DNA of 64,000 nucleotides from Mycoavidus cysteinexigens_B (GCA_031963465.1 JASSUG010000005.1:1-64000); one strand, 5' to 3'. Positions 1 through 10,021 are shown, counted from the first letter of the stretch. The notes: a model not told the origin generated them from the letters alone. Numbers and translations: made by a program.

Positions 1-3000
1 TGACTGCCACTTTGCTCATATTCACGGCCGGCAACGGCTCTGACATGGCCAGCTATACTGCCTATCACCGAGCCAATCTGGGGCGTATGTTCATTTTCTT
101 GGGTGTCTTTTTGCGTCCGCGTGCCCACAGTCACCCCGAATTTCCCGCTATCTAATAAGCCTGAGTGTTCTTTAACGGAATAGTGCTGGCCTCTCTCAGC
201 TTGCTCGACCGCTTTTTGCTGGATATCGTTGGCTGCATAGAGATCCACATCGTGCATCCCAATCACGTTTGAGCCCATGATATTCAGGTCATGTCCGGCT
301 TCTATCTGTACCGTGCCGCCGGATAAGGTACTACTCAATGCTTGTTTTCTATGCAGTTTGTTTTGCGTGAATTCACTTGAAGAAGAGAAGAAATTGCTAG
401 ATTCATGATAATGAGATTCTTCAAAGTCCGTCTCTTCATAGGCTGCTTCCAAATGAATATCCCGGCCGGCCTTCAGCGCCAGTTTTTCTGCAGTTTTTAC
501 ATAGGCGCCGGTTGCTGTCACATCGCGCCCGGCCTTCAACTCAAGCGCGCCAGCCTGAATCTGTGTGCCGATTTCGGTTTGCTTGCTCAGGCTTAGAGCA
601 TTACGCTCGTCCCATACGATCTTCAGTTGTTCGCCGATGGTGGCCGTACCTAATATCAGATCCTGCTTCGCTTCTAACCTCGCAGCGTGCGCCACGTCAA
701 TCTGGGCGGCTGCCAGGTTGATATCGGATGCCGCAGTCGCTTCCAGTTCCCCCGCCTTGATCTGAGTGATGCCAACCAGATGTGTCCGCTTGCCACTAGC
801 CGCATGAGTGGTCTGTGTCTGGCTTTGCAGTTGGAGATTCTGGCCAGTCTGCAGCGTGAGCTTTTTAACTGCAATCAGCTTGCCGGCGCGGCTATCGATG
901 TCATCGCGTGCCTGGATGGAGAGCGTGTCCAGGCTGGCAAGAGTGCCGCACTGGTTATCCATATAACTCACTCTCAGGTTCGTCTTGCCGCGACTCAGTA
1001 CGGTTCCGGTGTTTTTAAACCGGCGGTCGCTGTGTAACTCAATCGTATCCGCTGAAATCAAAGCGTTACCCAATGGGACGGCATGTGCATCACTTTTAGC
1101 TAGATACACTTTAGGCACCAGTACTGTCTGTTCTGAGCCATCGGGTAATTGAACGTTTCGATTCACAAGCCAGATAGGGCTGGTGCTTAAGGTGTCAACT
1201 TGCTCTGCGGTGGGTTCAATGCCGAGCCGCAGTTCAAAGCGTTTAGCCAGGCTGGCCCCGGCGTGCATCAAGGCTTTAAATTCAGCGATAGAGTTCCGAT
1301 GGCTAGACAGGTAATAATGGCCGGTCAAACCAATAATCTGGTCTCGAATCAGTTGCTGTTCATAAAATCCGTCACCCAGGCGCTTGGGAACATGTTGCGG
1401 ATCCAGATTCAGTAATTGCAGCAGCAGATCGCTAGAAACCCTATCGCTGTTGCGGGTAAAACGAGGATCCATTTGTATCAGGTACGGTTGATTCGGATCA
1501 TGGTTAAAGCTCAATAAGCCGCTATTTAAGAAGGCACTATCGCGGGTTAGGGCAGAGGCGCTCGGTACCAGCGCGTTCGACGATACCAGCACGCTCGACG
1601 GTGCCGGATGCTCAACCGCGGTATGGTGTTGATAGATGGCCACATGCAGATTGTGGTGCTCTATCACCGGAGCTGGATGGTAGGGAGCTTTGTCATGCCA
1701 ATGGCGCTGAAAATACCGCTTGAAGCCACCCCGCCATTCTCTATCTGACCATTGCGTGGTTCCATTATCGGTGGTGACACGCTGGCCGGTGACATCACGG
1801 TTATCGATCTGAATCGGCGTGCCCTCACATTTACTCAGCGTCCCCCCCGCCACAATTTGGCTTTTATCGTTAATCACCTGTCCGGATAATCGGATCGCGC
1901 CGCCAGCTTGAATTTTACCGGGCTCGCTGTGCGTGACAGTTGTCGTTGTCACATGACGAGTAAAGTTATAGTTGGTAAAACAATACACGCGTGTATCTGA
2001 GTGATGCACAAGATAAGAACCTCCGCTGCCGCCGTCCCAGCCGATTTGAGAGCCATCATAGCGTTGGCTACTATGGTGATCGTGGCATTCGTGTATCTCC
2101 CGCTCTTCAATCAGTCTTTCTTGGGTCTCGAACTTCGAATTTTGATTGACCAGTTCTTTTGAATAGATTGAGAGGTCGCCTCGCGCATCGATCGTCGAGC
2201 CATGATTGAGGACATGTTCACTCATCCCCTGTACTTTGAGCTGGGCATTCAGCGCACCACCCATCGTCAAGTAACCGACACTGTAAAACACACCGTGCCC
2301 AAGATTTTTAATCTGCCTGATACCGAGTTCAAGTGTATTGTGCGCGAAAATAATTCCGCCTTCGTTGGTCAAAAGTGCGTTGAACTGACCCGGTACGCCA
2401 ATTGAAACATGTTCGCCTAAAATCACACCAGAGCGTTCATTTTTAAAGGCAAGTTCGCCTTCACTTTTGATCAGCACTTGCTCTTTGCCGTGCAACGTGC
2501 CTGAGTTGTTTAATTCAGTCACTGAAACGGAAAGTTGGCGATCGCTTTGCAACACTCCTTGTTGCAAATTTTCAAAAGACCTGGCCTTTAAGGACAATGT
2601 ATCACTGGCAAATACCCTAGCATTTTCGTAGTTCAGAAATTTTTCTTTGAGTGTCAGATTGACGTCTTTCCCTGAAATTTGACCTTTAGGCTCATGGAAG
2701 ATATTTTTTGCTTCTATTGTGACTTTCCCCTGGGCACTCATCAAACCGCCTTGTGCTTCGTATTCACCCCTATCGATGACTTCTGTATAAATCTTAATCT
2801 CTCCCTTGCCGCTTTGAATGATCTGCCCCCCATCCCTGTTAATCATTTTCCTCGCATGAATTTCAAGCACATTTTCGGCGTGGATCGGATCTGTGGAATG
2901 GGGTGAATCATTCGAAAGCTCTGATCCATAAGTTACCTCCACCCCTACGGAAATCAGTCCTTTGCCATTATTTAAGCTATCCGTGTCAATCTTGATTTTT

Positions 3001-4619
3001 TGGCTTGCAGATAAGGTGCCCGCTTCATTGTTTAATGAGGACGAGGTTTTTATTTTAAGTGTCTGGTCCGAAAAAATGGTTCCACCTTGATGATTGGACA
3101 GTTGGGGAGCGGTGATCGTTATAGGTCCTTTACTGCTAATTAGCCCCGCTCCCTTTATCTTTTCCGCATTATGATTTTCTATCACAGTTTCGGCCACGAT
3201 CTGGACGGGCCCTGAGCCGCTATGCATCAGATAACCTGAGTGATTATTGATTGTATCGGCCTGCACCTCTAATATGCTTTGATCCCCCTTGGCTTCTATA
3301 TGCCCCTGTTTATTCGTGAGCACATCACTTTTAAGAACCAGATCTGAGCCCGCTATAATTTGTCCTGTCCGATTGTTTAAATGATCGGACTGAATCAAGA
3401 GTTTTTCTCTTGATTCAATGGTGGCAAATGATGCATTCACTAACTTTTGCGTTGAATCCTTGATGGCGTTTTGCGTATCGAAAGCGCCTCCTATCGCCAG
3501 GTCACCATCGCTATGTATTAACCCATGCTTCTGGTTATGCAGGGTCTGTGCAGCAACTCTCAGTTGACTTCGTGCCAGGATAGCCCCAGCCTGCTGCTCA
3601 TCCGTATCATCAGTGCCATCGTTGATCAAATGCTGCGCATCAATCGCCACCGTGCTGCCTTGAATCACGCCGTAATTCTTAAGCGAATCTTCTGTCTTGA
3701 GTTTAAGATGAACACTGTCTATCAAAGACGTTGATTGATTTTCCAGTTCTTTGGCCTCAAGCGTAATTTCACCTCGGGTTTTTAGAATGCCTTGGTTGGT
3801 GAAGCGTCTAGCCGTCGAGATCGATAGATGACGGCCGGCGTTGAGTTGAGTGTGATGCGTGTAATCCTCTTCCAGCTTTGCAGAAAGATCCAGCGCAGCA
3901 CTGAGCATTCCTGCGCCTGTCAAACTGTTGGCTTTGAGGGTGACCGTCCCGTTTGATCGAATTCGAGAACTGGCATTATCTAGCGTATCCGTTTGAATAT
4001 TTAAATGCTCTTTCGCCTGTACTTTAGCAGTGCTGGTCAATTGCAGTTGATGGAGTAACGCCGACCGGGTTTCCGGGCCAGTGATCGGTATTGGCTGTTG
4101 CAGCGTAATGGGCAGGCCCATATTCGGGCCACTCACTTCACATGCTGTACTCAGGTTAATTTTATTTGCGTATAGCTCACCCTCTATTTTGATCGAATAC
4201 GCGATTACATCAATCTGCTCATATCCTTTGAGGGTCATTTTGCTTTGAATCGTCATTTGACCTGTCTTCAGAAGAAAGCTTTGAAACTCGCCATCACTAT
4301 TTAAAACAGGTTCGCCTGTTGTGAGCACAATGCGGCTGGGATGGAGAAAATGATAGCCGCAGCAATCCATACCATAAGCATTAGAAAAAATAAGTTGAGC
4401 CGATTCTCCAGCGATTTTTATAACGCTATTCAGGCTTCGTGGGACACAATTAAAATGGGGGTATTTGTGATATGCAATGCTTGCTGTGTTGGAGGCAGTG
4501 TTCGCCGTTGAGGAATCGGTCTCTGGATTAGAGACAATGGGGGTTTGCTCTTGCCTATCAGGTGTACTTGAAGTGGATCGAATGTATTGAATAGATATTC
4601 CGTTAATTGGCCTTAACAT
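1..4619 (-). CDS. Giant CdiA/FHA-like exoprotein, 5' part, runs off the left edge
   Basis: The minus strand is open without a stop from ATG 4619 to base 1, about 1,539 codons. A strong RBS (GGAGGTG) lies four bases before the ATG. Residues 1-60 are a Ser/Thr/Pro/Gln-rich leader beginning MLRPI. Residues 65-160 match only the second half of a two-partner-secretion (TPS) domain, including a degenerate NPNGI/CxGC-like stretch and the RIVLTTG motif. Long FHA beta-helix repeats follow, then the CdiA mid-segment PKRLGDGFYEQ near residue 1078, then more FHA repeats. No signal peptide is visible. It is a diverged paralog of the gene at 47261-53662, aligning along its whole visible length. In the family such proteins are exported adhesins or contact-dependent toxins. 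The toxin end lies outside the window, so its role is undetermined. Confidence 0.85.
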   Translation of the reverse strand, partial: MLRPINGISIQYIRSTSSTPDRQEQTPIVSNPETDSSTANTASNTASIAYHKYPHFNCVPRSLNSVIKIAGESAQLIFSNAYGMDCCGYHFLHPSRIVLTTGEPVLNSDGEFQSFLLKTGQMTIQSKMTLKGYEQIDVIAYSIKIEGELYANKINLSTACEVSGPNMGLPITLQQPIPITGPETRSALLHQLQLTSTAKVQAKEHLNIQTDTLDNASSRIRSNGTVTLKANSLTGAGMLSAALDLSAKLEEDYTHHTQLNAGRHLSISTARRFTNQGILKTRGEITLEAKELENQSTSLIDSVHLKLKTEDSLKNYGVIQGSTVAIDAQHLINDGTDDTDEQQAGAILARSQLRVAAQTLHNQKHGLIHSDGDLAIGGAFDTQNAIKDSTQKLVNASFATIESREKLLIQSDHLNNRTGQIIAGSDLVLKSDVLTNKQGHIEAKGDQSILEVQADTINNHSGYLMHSGSGPVQIVAETVIENHNAEKIKGAGLISSKGPITITAPQLSNHQGGTIFSDQTLKIKTSSSLNNEAGTLSASQKIKIDTDSLNNGKGLISVGVEVTYGSELSNDSPHSTDPIHAENVLEIHARKMINRDGGQIIQSGKGEIKIYTEVIDRGEYEAQGGLMSAQGKVTIEAKNIFHEPKGQISGKDVNLTLKEKFLNYENARVFASDTLSLKARSFENLQQGVLQSDRQLSVSVTELNNSGTLHGKEQVLIKSEGELAFKNERSGVILGEHVSIGVPGQFNALLTNEGGIIFAHNTLELGIRQIKNLGHGVFYSVGYLTMGGALNAQLKVQGMSEHVLNHGSTIDARGDLSIYSKELVNQNSKFETQERLIEEREIHECHDHHSSQRYDGSQIGWDGGSGGSYLVHHSDTRVYCFTNYNFTRHVTTTTVTHSEPGKIQAGGAIRLSGQVINDKSQIVAGGTLSKCEGTPIQIDNRDVTGQRVTTDNGTTQWSDREWRGGFKRYFQRHWHDKAPYHPAPVIEHHNLHVAIYQHHTAVEHPAPSSVLVSSNALVPSASALTRDSAFLNSGLLSFNHDPNQPYLIQMDPRFTRNSDRVSSDLLLQLLNLDPQHVPKRLGDGFYEQQLIRDQIIGLTGHYYLSSHRNSIAEFKALMHAGASLAKRFELRLGIEPTAEQVDTLSTSPIWLVNRNVQLPDGSEQTVLVPKVYLAKSDAHAVPLGNALISADTIELHSDRRFKNTGTVLSRGKTNLRVSYMDNQCGTLASLDTLSIQARDDIDSRAGKLIAVKKLTLQTGQNLQLQSQTQTTHAASGKRTHLVGITQIKAGELEATAASDINLAAAQIDVAHAARLEAKQDLILGTATIGEQLKIVWDERNALSLSKQTEIGTQIQAGALELKAGRDVTATGAYVKTAEKLALKAGRDIHLEAAYEETDFEESHYHESSNFFSSSSEFTQNKLHRKQALSSTLSGGTVQIEAGHDLNIMGSNVIGMHDVDLYAANDIQQKAVEQAERGQHYSVKEHSGLLDSGKFGVTVGTRTQKDTQENEHTPQIGSVIGSIAGHVRAVAGREYEQSGS

Positions 4620-4731
4620 CAGTCACCTCCATTTAATAATATGTAATGAGGAAGTCTAGGTTATGATTTCTAAAAGTCAAAATAAATTTTATCTATTTCA
4701 ACTGCATGATTTTTTCTATTATGCGAAACCG

Positions 4732-4989
4732 TCAACCAAAGACATTTCTCCCATAAGTGGCAATTAAAGGTATCGAGCTGACTATTTTTTGCGGACAGTT
4801 TTCAAGGGCAAGGCATTTACCCAGCGTCAGCTTTTCATATTTGCGATTGAGCCAGTAGCGGTAGCGCCAAACGATGCCACCGGCCAGGAATCCCTCGACG
4901 TATAGGACGCGCTCATCGCTCACGGTGCAGGTCTTGTCCTTAGGTTTCAGGCTTTCAATGCGATATCGGTCAACGGCATAGCCACTCAT
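4732..4989 (-). pseudogene. Remnant of a P4-type tyrosine integrase, N-terminal domain
   Basis: The 85-residue reading frame contains the arm-binding (DUF4102-like) signature of P4-type integrases. These are a LKPKDK segment, then SDE.VLYVE, then a WRYRYWLN strand and a KLTLG turn. A complete integrase is about 400 residues, so the catalytic domain is gone and the frame ends in unrelated sequence. It lies between the FHA-like gene and mnmE, and marks a former integration event. A second, C-terminal integrase remnant of another type lies at 15831-16272. Assignment rests on the motif pattern only. Confidence 0.6.
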
Positions 4990-5165
4990 TATGTCTAAGC
5001 AATCCGACTTTCCATTTCAAAGCGGCCACCTGGACGCATACTTGGACATAAAAATCATCGGCTGTCTGCGTATCTTCTTGGACATTAGAAGGATAAAAAA
5101 ATCTTTAATTCAATAGAGTTTCAAGATGTTTTTTTAGATTTTATTGGACGTCAAAAAACCTAATG
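4990..5165. other. Intergenic region with TATGTC(C/T)AAG inverted repeats
   Basis: No gene is visible. A ten-base inverted repeat, TATGTCTAAG at 4988-4997 against CTTGGACATA near 5040, recurs once more as CTTGGACATT near 5080. The copies could be the worn end of a mobile element linked to the integrase remnant. No complete insertion sequence can be traced. Confidence 0.3.
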
Positions 5166-6560
5166 TCATTTACCAATACAAAATCGACTAAAAATCTCGC
5201 CAAGCAAATCATCCGGCGTGAATTCACCTGTAATGGTATTGAGTTGCAGTTGCGCCAAACGCAGCTCTTCGGCAAAAAGATCAAGCGCCTGCGCGTTCTG
5301 CGCTGCTTGCTCCGCCGCGTTCAAGAGATGACGGTTGGCTGCGCGCAGCGCAATCAAATGCCGCTCACGCGCCGAATAAACGCTTTCAGTACCGACTTGC
5401 CAGCCAGCAATCTCAAGCAACTGCGCCCGTAAGTCGTCAATCCCCGCGCCTGATTTTGCTGATAAGCGTACAGTCCGCACAGCTTTGGCCTCGGTGGCCA
5501 AAGCCACAACAGCCGATTCTGCAAGCAAATCAATCTTATTATGGAGTTGAATAATCGGCACGCCTTCCGGTAAGTTTGCTGCAATTGCTGCATCTTCATG
5601 GGTAAAGCCTATCCGCGCGTCGAGCAAATGCAGCACAATATCCGCCTGCTTAATCGCTTGCCAAGTACGAGCGATGCCAACCCGCTCAACTTCATCCTCG
5701 GTCTCGCGCAAACCTGCGGTATCCACGATATGAAGCGGGATACCTTCAATTTGAATCGTCTGCGCAATTTTATCGCGGGTGGTGCCCGCAATCGGCGTTA
5801 CAATCGCTAGCTCAGCGCCTGCCAGCGCATTCAATAATGAGGATTTACCCACATTAGGCTGTCCGGCCAACACCACTGACAGCCCCTCGCGTAATAATGC
5901 GCCTTGCCGCGCATCAGATTGAATTTGGCTCAGTTCATGACGAAGTGTCGCGAGTTTGCCACGGGCATCTGCGGCCTCCAGAAAATCAATTTCTTCTTCC
6001 GGAAAATCAAGGGTGGCTTCAACCAGCATTCTAAGGCGAATCAAACCCTCCACCAACTGCTGAATCGCGCGCGAAAACACCCCATCCAGCGAGCGTCCGG
6101 CACAACGGGCAGCGGCTTCTGTGCTCGCCTCAATCAAATCAGCAACCGCTTCGGCTTGCGCTAAGTCAAGCTTATCGTTAAGAAAGGCTCGACGCGTAAA
6201 TTCACCAGGCTCAGCTAAACGCAAGCCCGGCACTTCATTCGCAGCAAGACAACGCTGTAACAATAACTGCAAAACAATTGGCCCCCCGTGTCCTTGCAAC
6301 TCGAGTACATGTTCGCCAGTATAAGAATGAGGTGCAGCAAAATAAAGACCGATCCCGCGGTCTAAAATACCCCCCTGCGCATCCAAGAAGGGTACGTAAG
6401 TCGCGTAACGTGGCGAGAGCTCCTGACCGCATACCGCCAACATCAAGCGGGCCACCACTTCTGCTCCCAGTGTGCCAAACGATAGGCGCACTACGCCGAT
6501 CCCCCCCCGGCCTGGGGCGGTAGCAATAGCAATAATTGGATCTTGATGAGTTGTAAACAT
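5166..6560 (-). CDS. mnmE: tRNA uridine-5-carboxymethylaminomethyl GTPase MnmE
   Basis: With MnmG, MnmE builds the (carboxymethyl)aminomethyl group on wobble U34 of several tRNAs. The protein has the N-terminal formyl-THF-binding domain (PIIAIATAPGRGGIGVVR), a central helical domain, an inserted G domain with GQPNVGKSS as P loop and DTAGL as G3, and the essential C-terminal FCIGK. The start was placed at 6560 (about 464 residues) because family members begin just before the PI.AIAT motif. The frame also has upstream ATGs, at 6599 and 6587. The gene is complete and stands alone between an integrase remnant and the divergent photolyase. Confidence 0.95.
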   Translation of the reverse strand: MFTTHQDPIIAIATAPGRGGIGVVRLSFGTLGAEVVARLMLAVCGQELSPRYATYVPFLDAQGGILDRGIGLYFAAPHSYTGEHVLELQGHGGPIVLQLLLQRCLAANEVPGLRLAEPGEFTRRAFLNDKLDLAQAEAVADLIEASTEAAARCAGRSLDGVFSRAIQQLVEGLIRLRMLVEATLDFPEEEIDFLEAADARGKLATLRHELSQIQSDARQGALLREGLSVVLAGQPNVGKSSLLNALAGAELAIVTPIAGTTRDKIAQTIQIEGIPLHIVDTAGLRETEDEVERVGIARTWQAIKQADIVLHLLDARIGFTHEDAAIAANLPEGVPIIQLHNKIDLLAESAVVALATEAKAVRTVRLSAKSGAGIDDLRAQLLEIAGWQVGTESVYSARERHLIALRAANRHLLNAAEQAAQNAQALDLFAEELRLAQLQLNTITGEFTPDDLLGEIFSRFCIGK

Positions 6561-6659
6561 TAGCGGCACACCTGCGATCTTTGTCATTATAGAAAACACA
6601 TCAGATCAGTTTCGTGAGAATATAACAAAAAGATTAACAGCAAAGTTTAGAGATTGACC

Positions 6660-8135
6660 ATGGCGACACAATCCGCAAATAGCGAGACCAGCATTGCGCT
6701 TGTCTGGTTTCGTCGGGATCTACGATTATTTGATCACGCCGCACTTTATCATGCGTTGAAAGAATACGACCAGGTTATCCCCGTCTTTGTGTTTGATACC
6801 ACCATTTTAGCGCCTCTACCCCGTGCAGATCGTCGCGTTGAATTTATTCATGCATCACTGCGTGCACTCAAAGACGAATTACAACAAGCCAAGAGCGATC
6901 TTGTCATACGGCACGCAAATCCTGTTACAGCGATTCCGGAGTTAGTCGCCGAATTTAGAGCTAGCGCAGTTTATACTAATCGAGACTATGAGCCAGGTGC
7001 CATCAAGCGCGATACCGAAGTCACCGCGGCTCTTCGTGAGCAGGGAATAGCACTGTATGCATTCAAAGATCAGGTGATTTTCGAGCAGGACGAAATTGTC
7101 ACTCAAGCCAATAGTATGTATAGCGTATTTACGCCCTACAAACGCGCATGGCTTACCAAGTTAAACGATTTCTACCTACGCTCATATCCCGTCGCACCTT
7201 ACCTGCATCACTTAGCTCAATTGGCTGCACAACCTTTTCCGTCATTGCAAGAACTCAATTTTGTGCCGGCCGGATTAGCTGACTTACCTGTCCAAGCTGG
7301 CACGACAGGCGGTGAAGCGCTATTTGAGAATTTCAAGGAACGGATTGATCGCTATCACCTCAGCCGCGATTTTCCAGCCGTCAAAGGGCCGTCTTATTTG
7401 TCCGTACATCTACGCTTTGGTACGCTATCGATTCGTGAATTAGCGGCTTATGCCTGGCGTGAAGGCAGCCAAGGAGCTCAGACGTGGCTCTCAGAGTTGA
7501 TCTGGCGTGAATTCTATCAGCAGATTCTTTGGCACCGACCCGATGTGGTGCACCATGCCTTTAAGCGGGACTACGATGCACTAGCCTTCCCAAACGATGA
7601 AATATTATTTACTGCTTGGTGCCAAGGACAAACAGGCTACCCTATAGTTGACGCAGCCATGCGCCAGCTCAATCAGACTGGATATATGCATAATCGACTG
7701 CGCATGATCACGGCGAGTTTTCTGGTCAAGGATTTATTGGTTGATTGGCGTTGGGGAGAACGTTACTTTGCCAAACAGCTAATTGATTTCGATCTGGCCT
7801 CCAACAATGGCGGTTGGCAATGGGCGGCGAGCACCGGCTGCGATGCCCAGCCTTATTTCCGCATTTTCAATCCGATCACGCAATCCACAAAATTCGACTC
7901 TGATGGCAAGTTTATTCGCCGCTATTGCCCGGAGCTAAGCGCCTTACAAGGAAAAGCTATTCATGCGCCATGGCTGGCAAACCAAGCCACGCTCGCTGCT
8001 GCAGGGATTAGACTTGGCGTGGATTACCCATTGCCAATAGTTGATCACGCCTGTCAACGTGATAAAGCATTAGCATTGTTTAAGCACCGAGGCAGAACAT
8101 CAATCAAAGCCAATGACGATTCTGCTACCGCCTAA
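6660..8135 (+). CDS. phrB: Deoxyribodipyrimidine photolyase (cryptochrome/photolyase family)
   Basis: The protein uses light and reduced FAD to reverse cyclobutane pyrimidine dimers. It starts with the class I photolyase antenna-domain motif VWFRRDLRLFDH. The C-terminal FAD domain shows LIWREFYQQ, the GYPIVDAAMRQL stretch, the NRLRMI segment and the SNNGGWQWAASTGCDAQPYFRIFNP signature region. Length of about 491 residues is normal for class I enzymes. ATG 6660 was preferred over the in-frame TTG two codons earlier. It is convergent with the pirin gene. A photolyase is slightly surprising in an intracellular symbiont, but the reading frame is intact. Confidence 0.93.
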   Translation: MATQSANSETSIALVWFRRDLRLFDHAALYHALKEYDQVIPVFVFDTTILAPLPRADRRVEFIHASLRALKDELQQAKSDLVIRHANPVTAIPELVAEFRASAVYTNRDYEPGAIKRDTEVTAALREQGIALYAFKDQVIFEQDEIVTQANSMYSVFTPYKRAWLTKLNDFYLRSYPVAPYLHHLAQLAAQPFPSLQELNFVPAGLADLPVQAGTTGGEALFENFKERIDRYHLSRDFPAVKGPSYLSVHLRFGTLSIRELAAYAWREGSQGAQTWLSELIWREFYQQILWHRPDVVHHAFKRDYDALAFPNDEILFTAWCQGQTGYPIVDAAMRQLNQTGYMHNRLRMITASFLVKDLLVDWRWGERYFAKQLIDFDLASNNGGWQWAASTGCDAQPYFRIFNPITQSTKFDSDGKFIRRYCPELSALQGKAIHAPWLANQATLAAAGIRLGVDYPLPIVDHACQRDKALALFKHRGRTSIKANDDSATA

Positions 8136-8186
8136 TCTCGCCACCTTTATCACAACCCTTTAGGTCTTCAAGAGCGTCAAAGCCAA

Positions 8187-8909
8187 TCAAAGAGCTTGCG
8201 CAGAATTTTCGGGGCGCAGATCAAATACCAACACCTCAGCCTGTTTCCCTGCCGAAAAATGTAAAGAAGGCTCATCTCTCACACGCACTCCATCTCCTGC
8301 ATTTAGCTCTTTCTGATTCAGCATAATAGAGCCGCGTGCGACATGCACATAAGCGCAACGCCTACGATCAAGCTCTAGGTTAGCGGCTTGCGTGCCGTCA
8401 AATAGGCCTACATACATATGCACATCCTGATGGATTTGGAGGGTGCCTGCCGCCCCATCAGGTGACAATACTGGCCGTAACTGCCCATTTTTATCAGCCG
8501 GCGAAATATGCACCTGCGCATGACGAGGAGAAAGCCCCGGCTTACCGGGAAGGATCCAGATTTGTAACAAATGCACAGGCTCATTTGGATCAGGGTTCAT
8601 TTCGCTATGCATAATGCCCGTGCCAGCACTCATGATTTGCACTTCATCTGCACGCACCGTCCCATGGGCGCCCGTGGAGTCTCGATGCTCTAGCGCACCG
8701 CTTAGCACATAGGTGACAATTTCCATATTCTGATGCGGGTGCATCCCAAACCCGCGGCCGGGCGCCACGATGTCATCATTAATCACCCGTAAGTCAGAAA
8801 ACCCCATATGCGCAGGATCATAGTATTGACCAAAAGAAAAAGTCGGGCGGGAATGCAGCCAGCTAGAGCGCATAAGGCCCCGTTCGTCGGCTTTACGTAT
8901 TTCAAGCAT
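8187..8909 (-). CDS. Pirin family protein (bicupin, YhhW/quercetinase type)
   Basis: This 240-residue cytoplasmic bicupin has the pirin metal ligands in the N-terminal cupin: HPHQNMEIVTYV supplies two His and a Glu-containing strand, and GIMHSEMN supplies the third His and Glu. The C-terminal half ends in a second, degenerate cupin. YhhW-type pirins can oxidise quercetin in vitro, but their physiological substrate is unclear, so only the family is claimed. The start at 8909 is supported by an AGGAGG sequence four bases upstream. It is convergent with the photolyase, and its upstream region has been invaded by the IS982 element. Confidence 0.9.
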   Translation of the reverse strand: MLEIRKADERGLMRSSWLHSRPTFSFGQYYDPAHMGFSDLRVINDDIVAPGRGFGMHPHQNMEIVTYVLSGALEHRDSTGAHGTVRADEVQIMSAGTGIMHSEMNPDPNEPVHLLQIWILPGKPGLSPRHAQVHISPADKNGQLRPVLSPDGAAGTLQIHQDVHMYVGLFDGTQAANLELDRRRCAYVHVARGSIMLNQKELNAGDGVRVRDEPSLHFSAGKQAEVLVFDLRPENSAQAL

Positions 8910-9003
8910 GGCGCCTCCTTAAAAGGAAATGTATGCTGAGTGTATCTTAAATTCAGTCGGGATAATTTGGCACCGTCCTCTTTTTTAATGGATTCTAAAA
9001 GTA

Positions 9004-10021
9004 ACCTGAGTTCGGGTTAAGGAAGTGCGGAGATAAGAGCAAAAAATGTGGGAGAAAATGAGGCGGGTGCTAAGTATTTCGAAGAGAATGTAAGTCTTGC
9101 AAACCGAACTCTCTAAGAAAGGCCAGAGCACCCATGGATCATATTACCGAACTTTATTGTCTGATGGACGATTTTTGCAAAGAATTTGAGCCAGAGCTCA
9201 ACAAAAAGTTGTTGTCTAGCGGAAAACGCAAACGCTTGCGTGCTACAAACCTATCCTTAGCAGAATTGATGACGCTAGTCGTGCTTTTTCATCAGATTCG
9301 CTATCGACAATTCAAATCATTTTATCTGAATCATGTATGCCAGCATCTGCGCTCAGAGTTCCCGAGGTTACCCTCATACAATCGTTGCATTGAACTATTA
9401 CCGCGCTGCAACCTTGCACTAGCTGCTCTGTTTGAAACCCTCAAAGGCCAATGCACAGGGATCTCTATTGTGGATTCCACGCCTATTGCAGTCTGTGACA
9501 ATCTACGTATTAGCCGTCACCGTGTATTTGATGACTTAGCCGCTCGAGGTAAAAGTTCCACAGGGTGGTTCTTTGGCTTCAAGCTGCATGCAGTGATTAA
9601 TCACCAAGGTGAACTGCTTGGGCTGAGGTTAACGCCGGGTAATATCGATGACCGTAAGCCCGTACCTGATCTCGTGCACTCGTTGTTTGGCAAGCTTTAT
9701 GCCGACAAAGGCTATATCTCAGGGAAACTGGCACAATCCTTGAGGGATCTTGGCGTTGAGCTTGTTACCAAGGTTCGACGCAACATGAAGCCTATTGTTC
9801 ATTCCCCTTTTGATCAGGCTTTATTGCGCCTACGGTCGCTTGTTGAAACCGTCTTCGATGAATTGAAAAACCTATGCCAGGTCGAGCATACTCGCCATCG
9901 CTCTCCTATTAACTTTGCTGTTAATCTACTCAGCGGAATCATCGCTTATTGCCTTATGCCCAATAAGCCTAAATTGCCTTTGCAGCGCTTCTACCAGGAA
10001 TCGCTTAACCCGAACTGACGT
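9004..10021 (+). mobile_element. Complete IS982-family insertion sequence with 8-bp target duplication
   Basis: The element is 1,018 bp. The left end reads ACCTGAGTTCGGGTTAAG (9004-9021) and the complement of the right end reads ACGTCAGTTCGGGTTAAG (10004-10021), giving imperfect terminal inverted repeats. TAAAAGTA occurs immediately outside both ends (8996-9003 and 10022-10029), a perfect target-site duplication, so insertion is fairly recent. One intact DDE transposase lies inside, and its stop codon falls within the right repeat, as in compact insertion sequences. Confidence 0.9.
9134..10018 (+). CDS. IS982 family transposase
   Basis: The 294-residue transposase is full length for IS982. 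The DDE residues are visible as IVDSTP (first Asp), YADKGYIS (second Asp) and LVETVFDELK (Glu). The N-terminal part matches the helical IS982 start (LMDDFCKEFEP, LSLAELMTL). The reading frame has no stop or shift and both terminal repeats are present, so the element could still be mobile. The insertion lies between the pirin gene and acpP and disrupts no recognisable gene. Confidence 0.93.
   Translation: MDHITELYCLMDDFCKEFEPELNKKLLSSGKRKRLRATNLSLAELMTLVVLFHQIRYRQFKSFYLNHVCQHLRSEFPRLPSYNRCIELLPRCNLALAALFETLKGQCTGISIVDSTPIAVCDNLRISRHRVFDDLAARGKSSTGWFFGFKLHAVINHQGELLGLRLTPGNIDDRKPVPDLVHSLFGKLYADKGYISGKLAQSLRDLGVELVTKVRRNMKPIVHSPFDQALLRLRSLVETVFDELKNLCQVEHTRHRSPINFAVNLLSGIIAYCLMPNKPKLPLQRFYQESLNPN

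Noticed and set aside
4617..4990. A hidden TPS domain or signal peptide upstream of the minus-strand FHA gene
   Set aside because: All frames were read. Only an integrase remnant on the same strand is found, with no signal-like segment.
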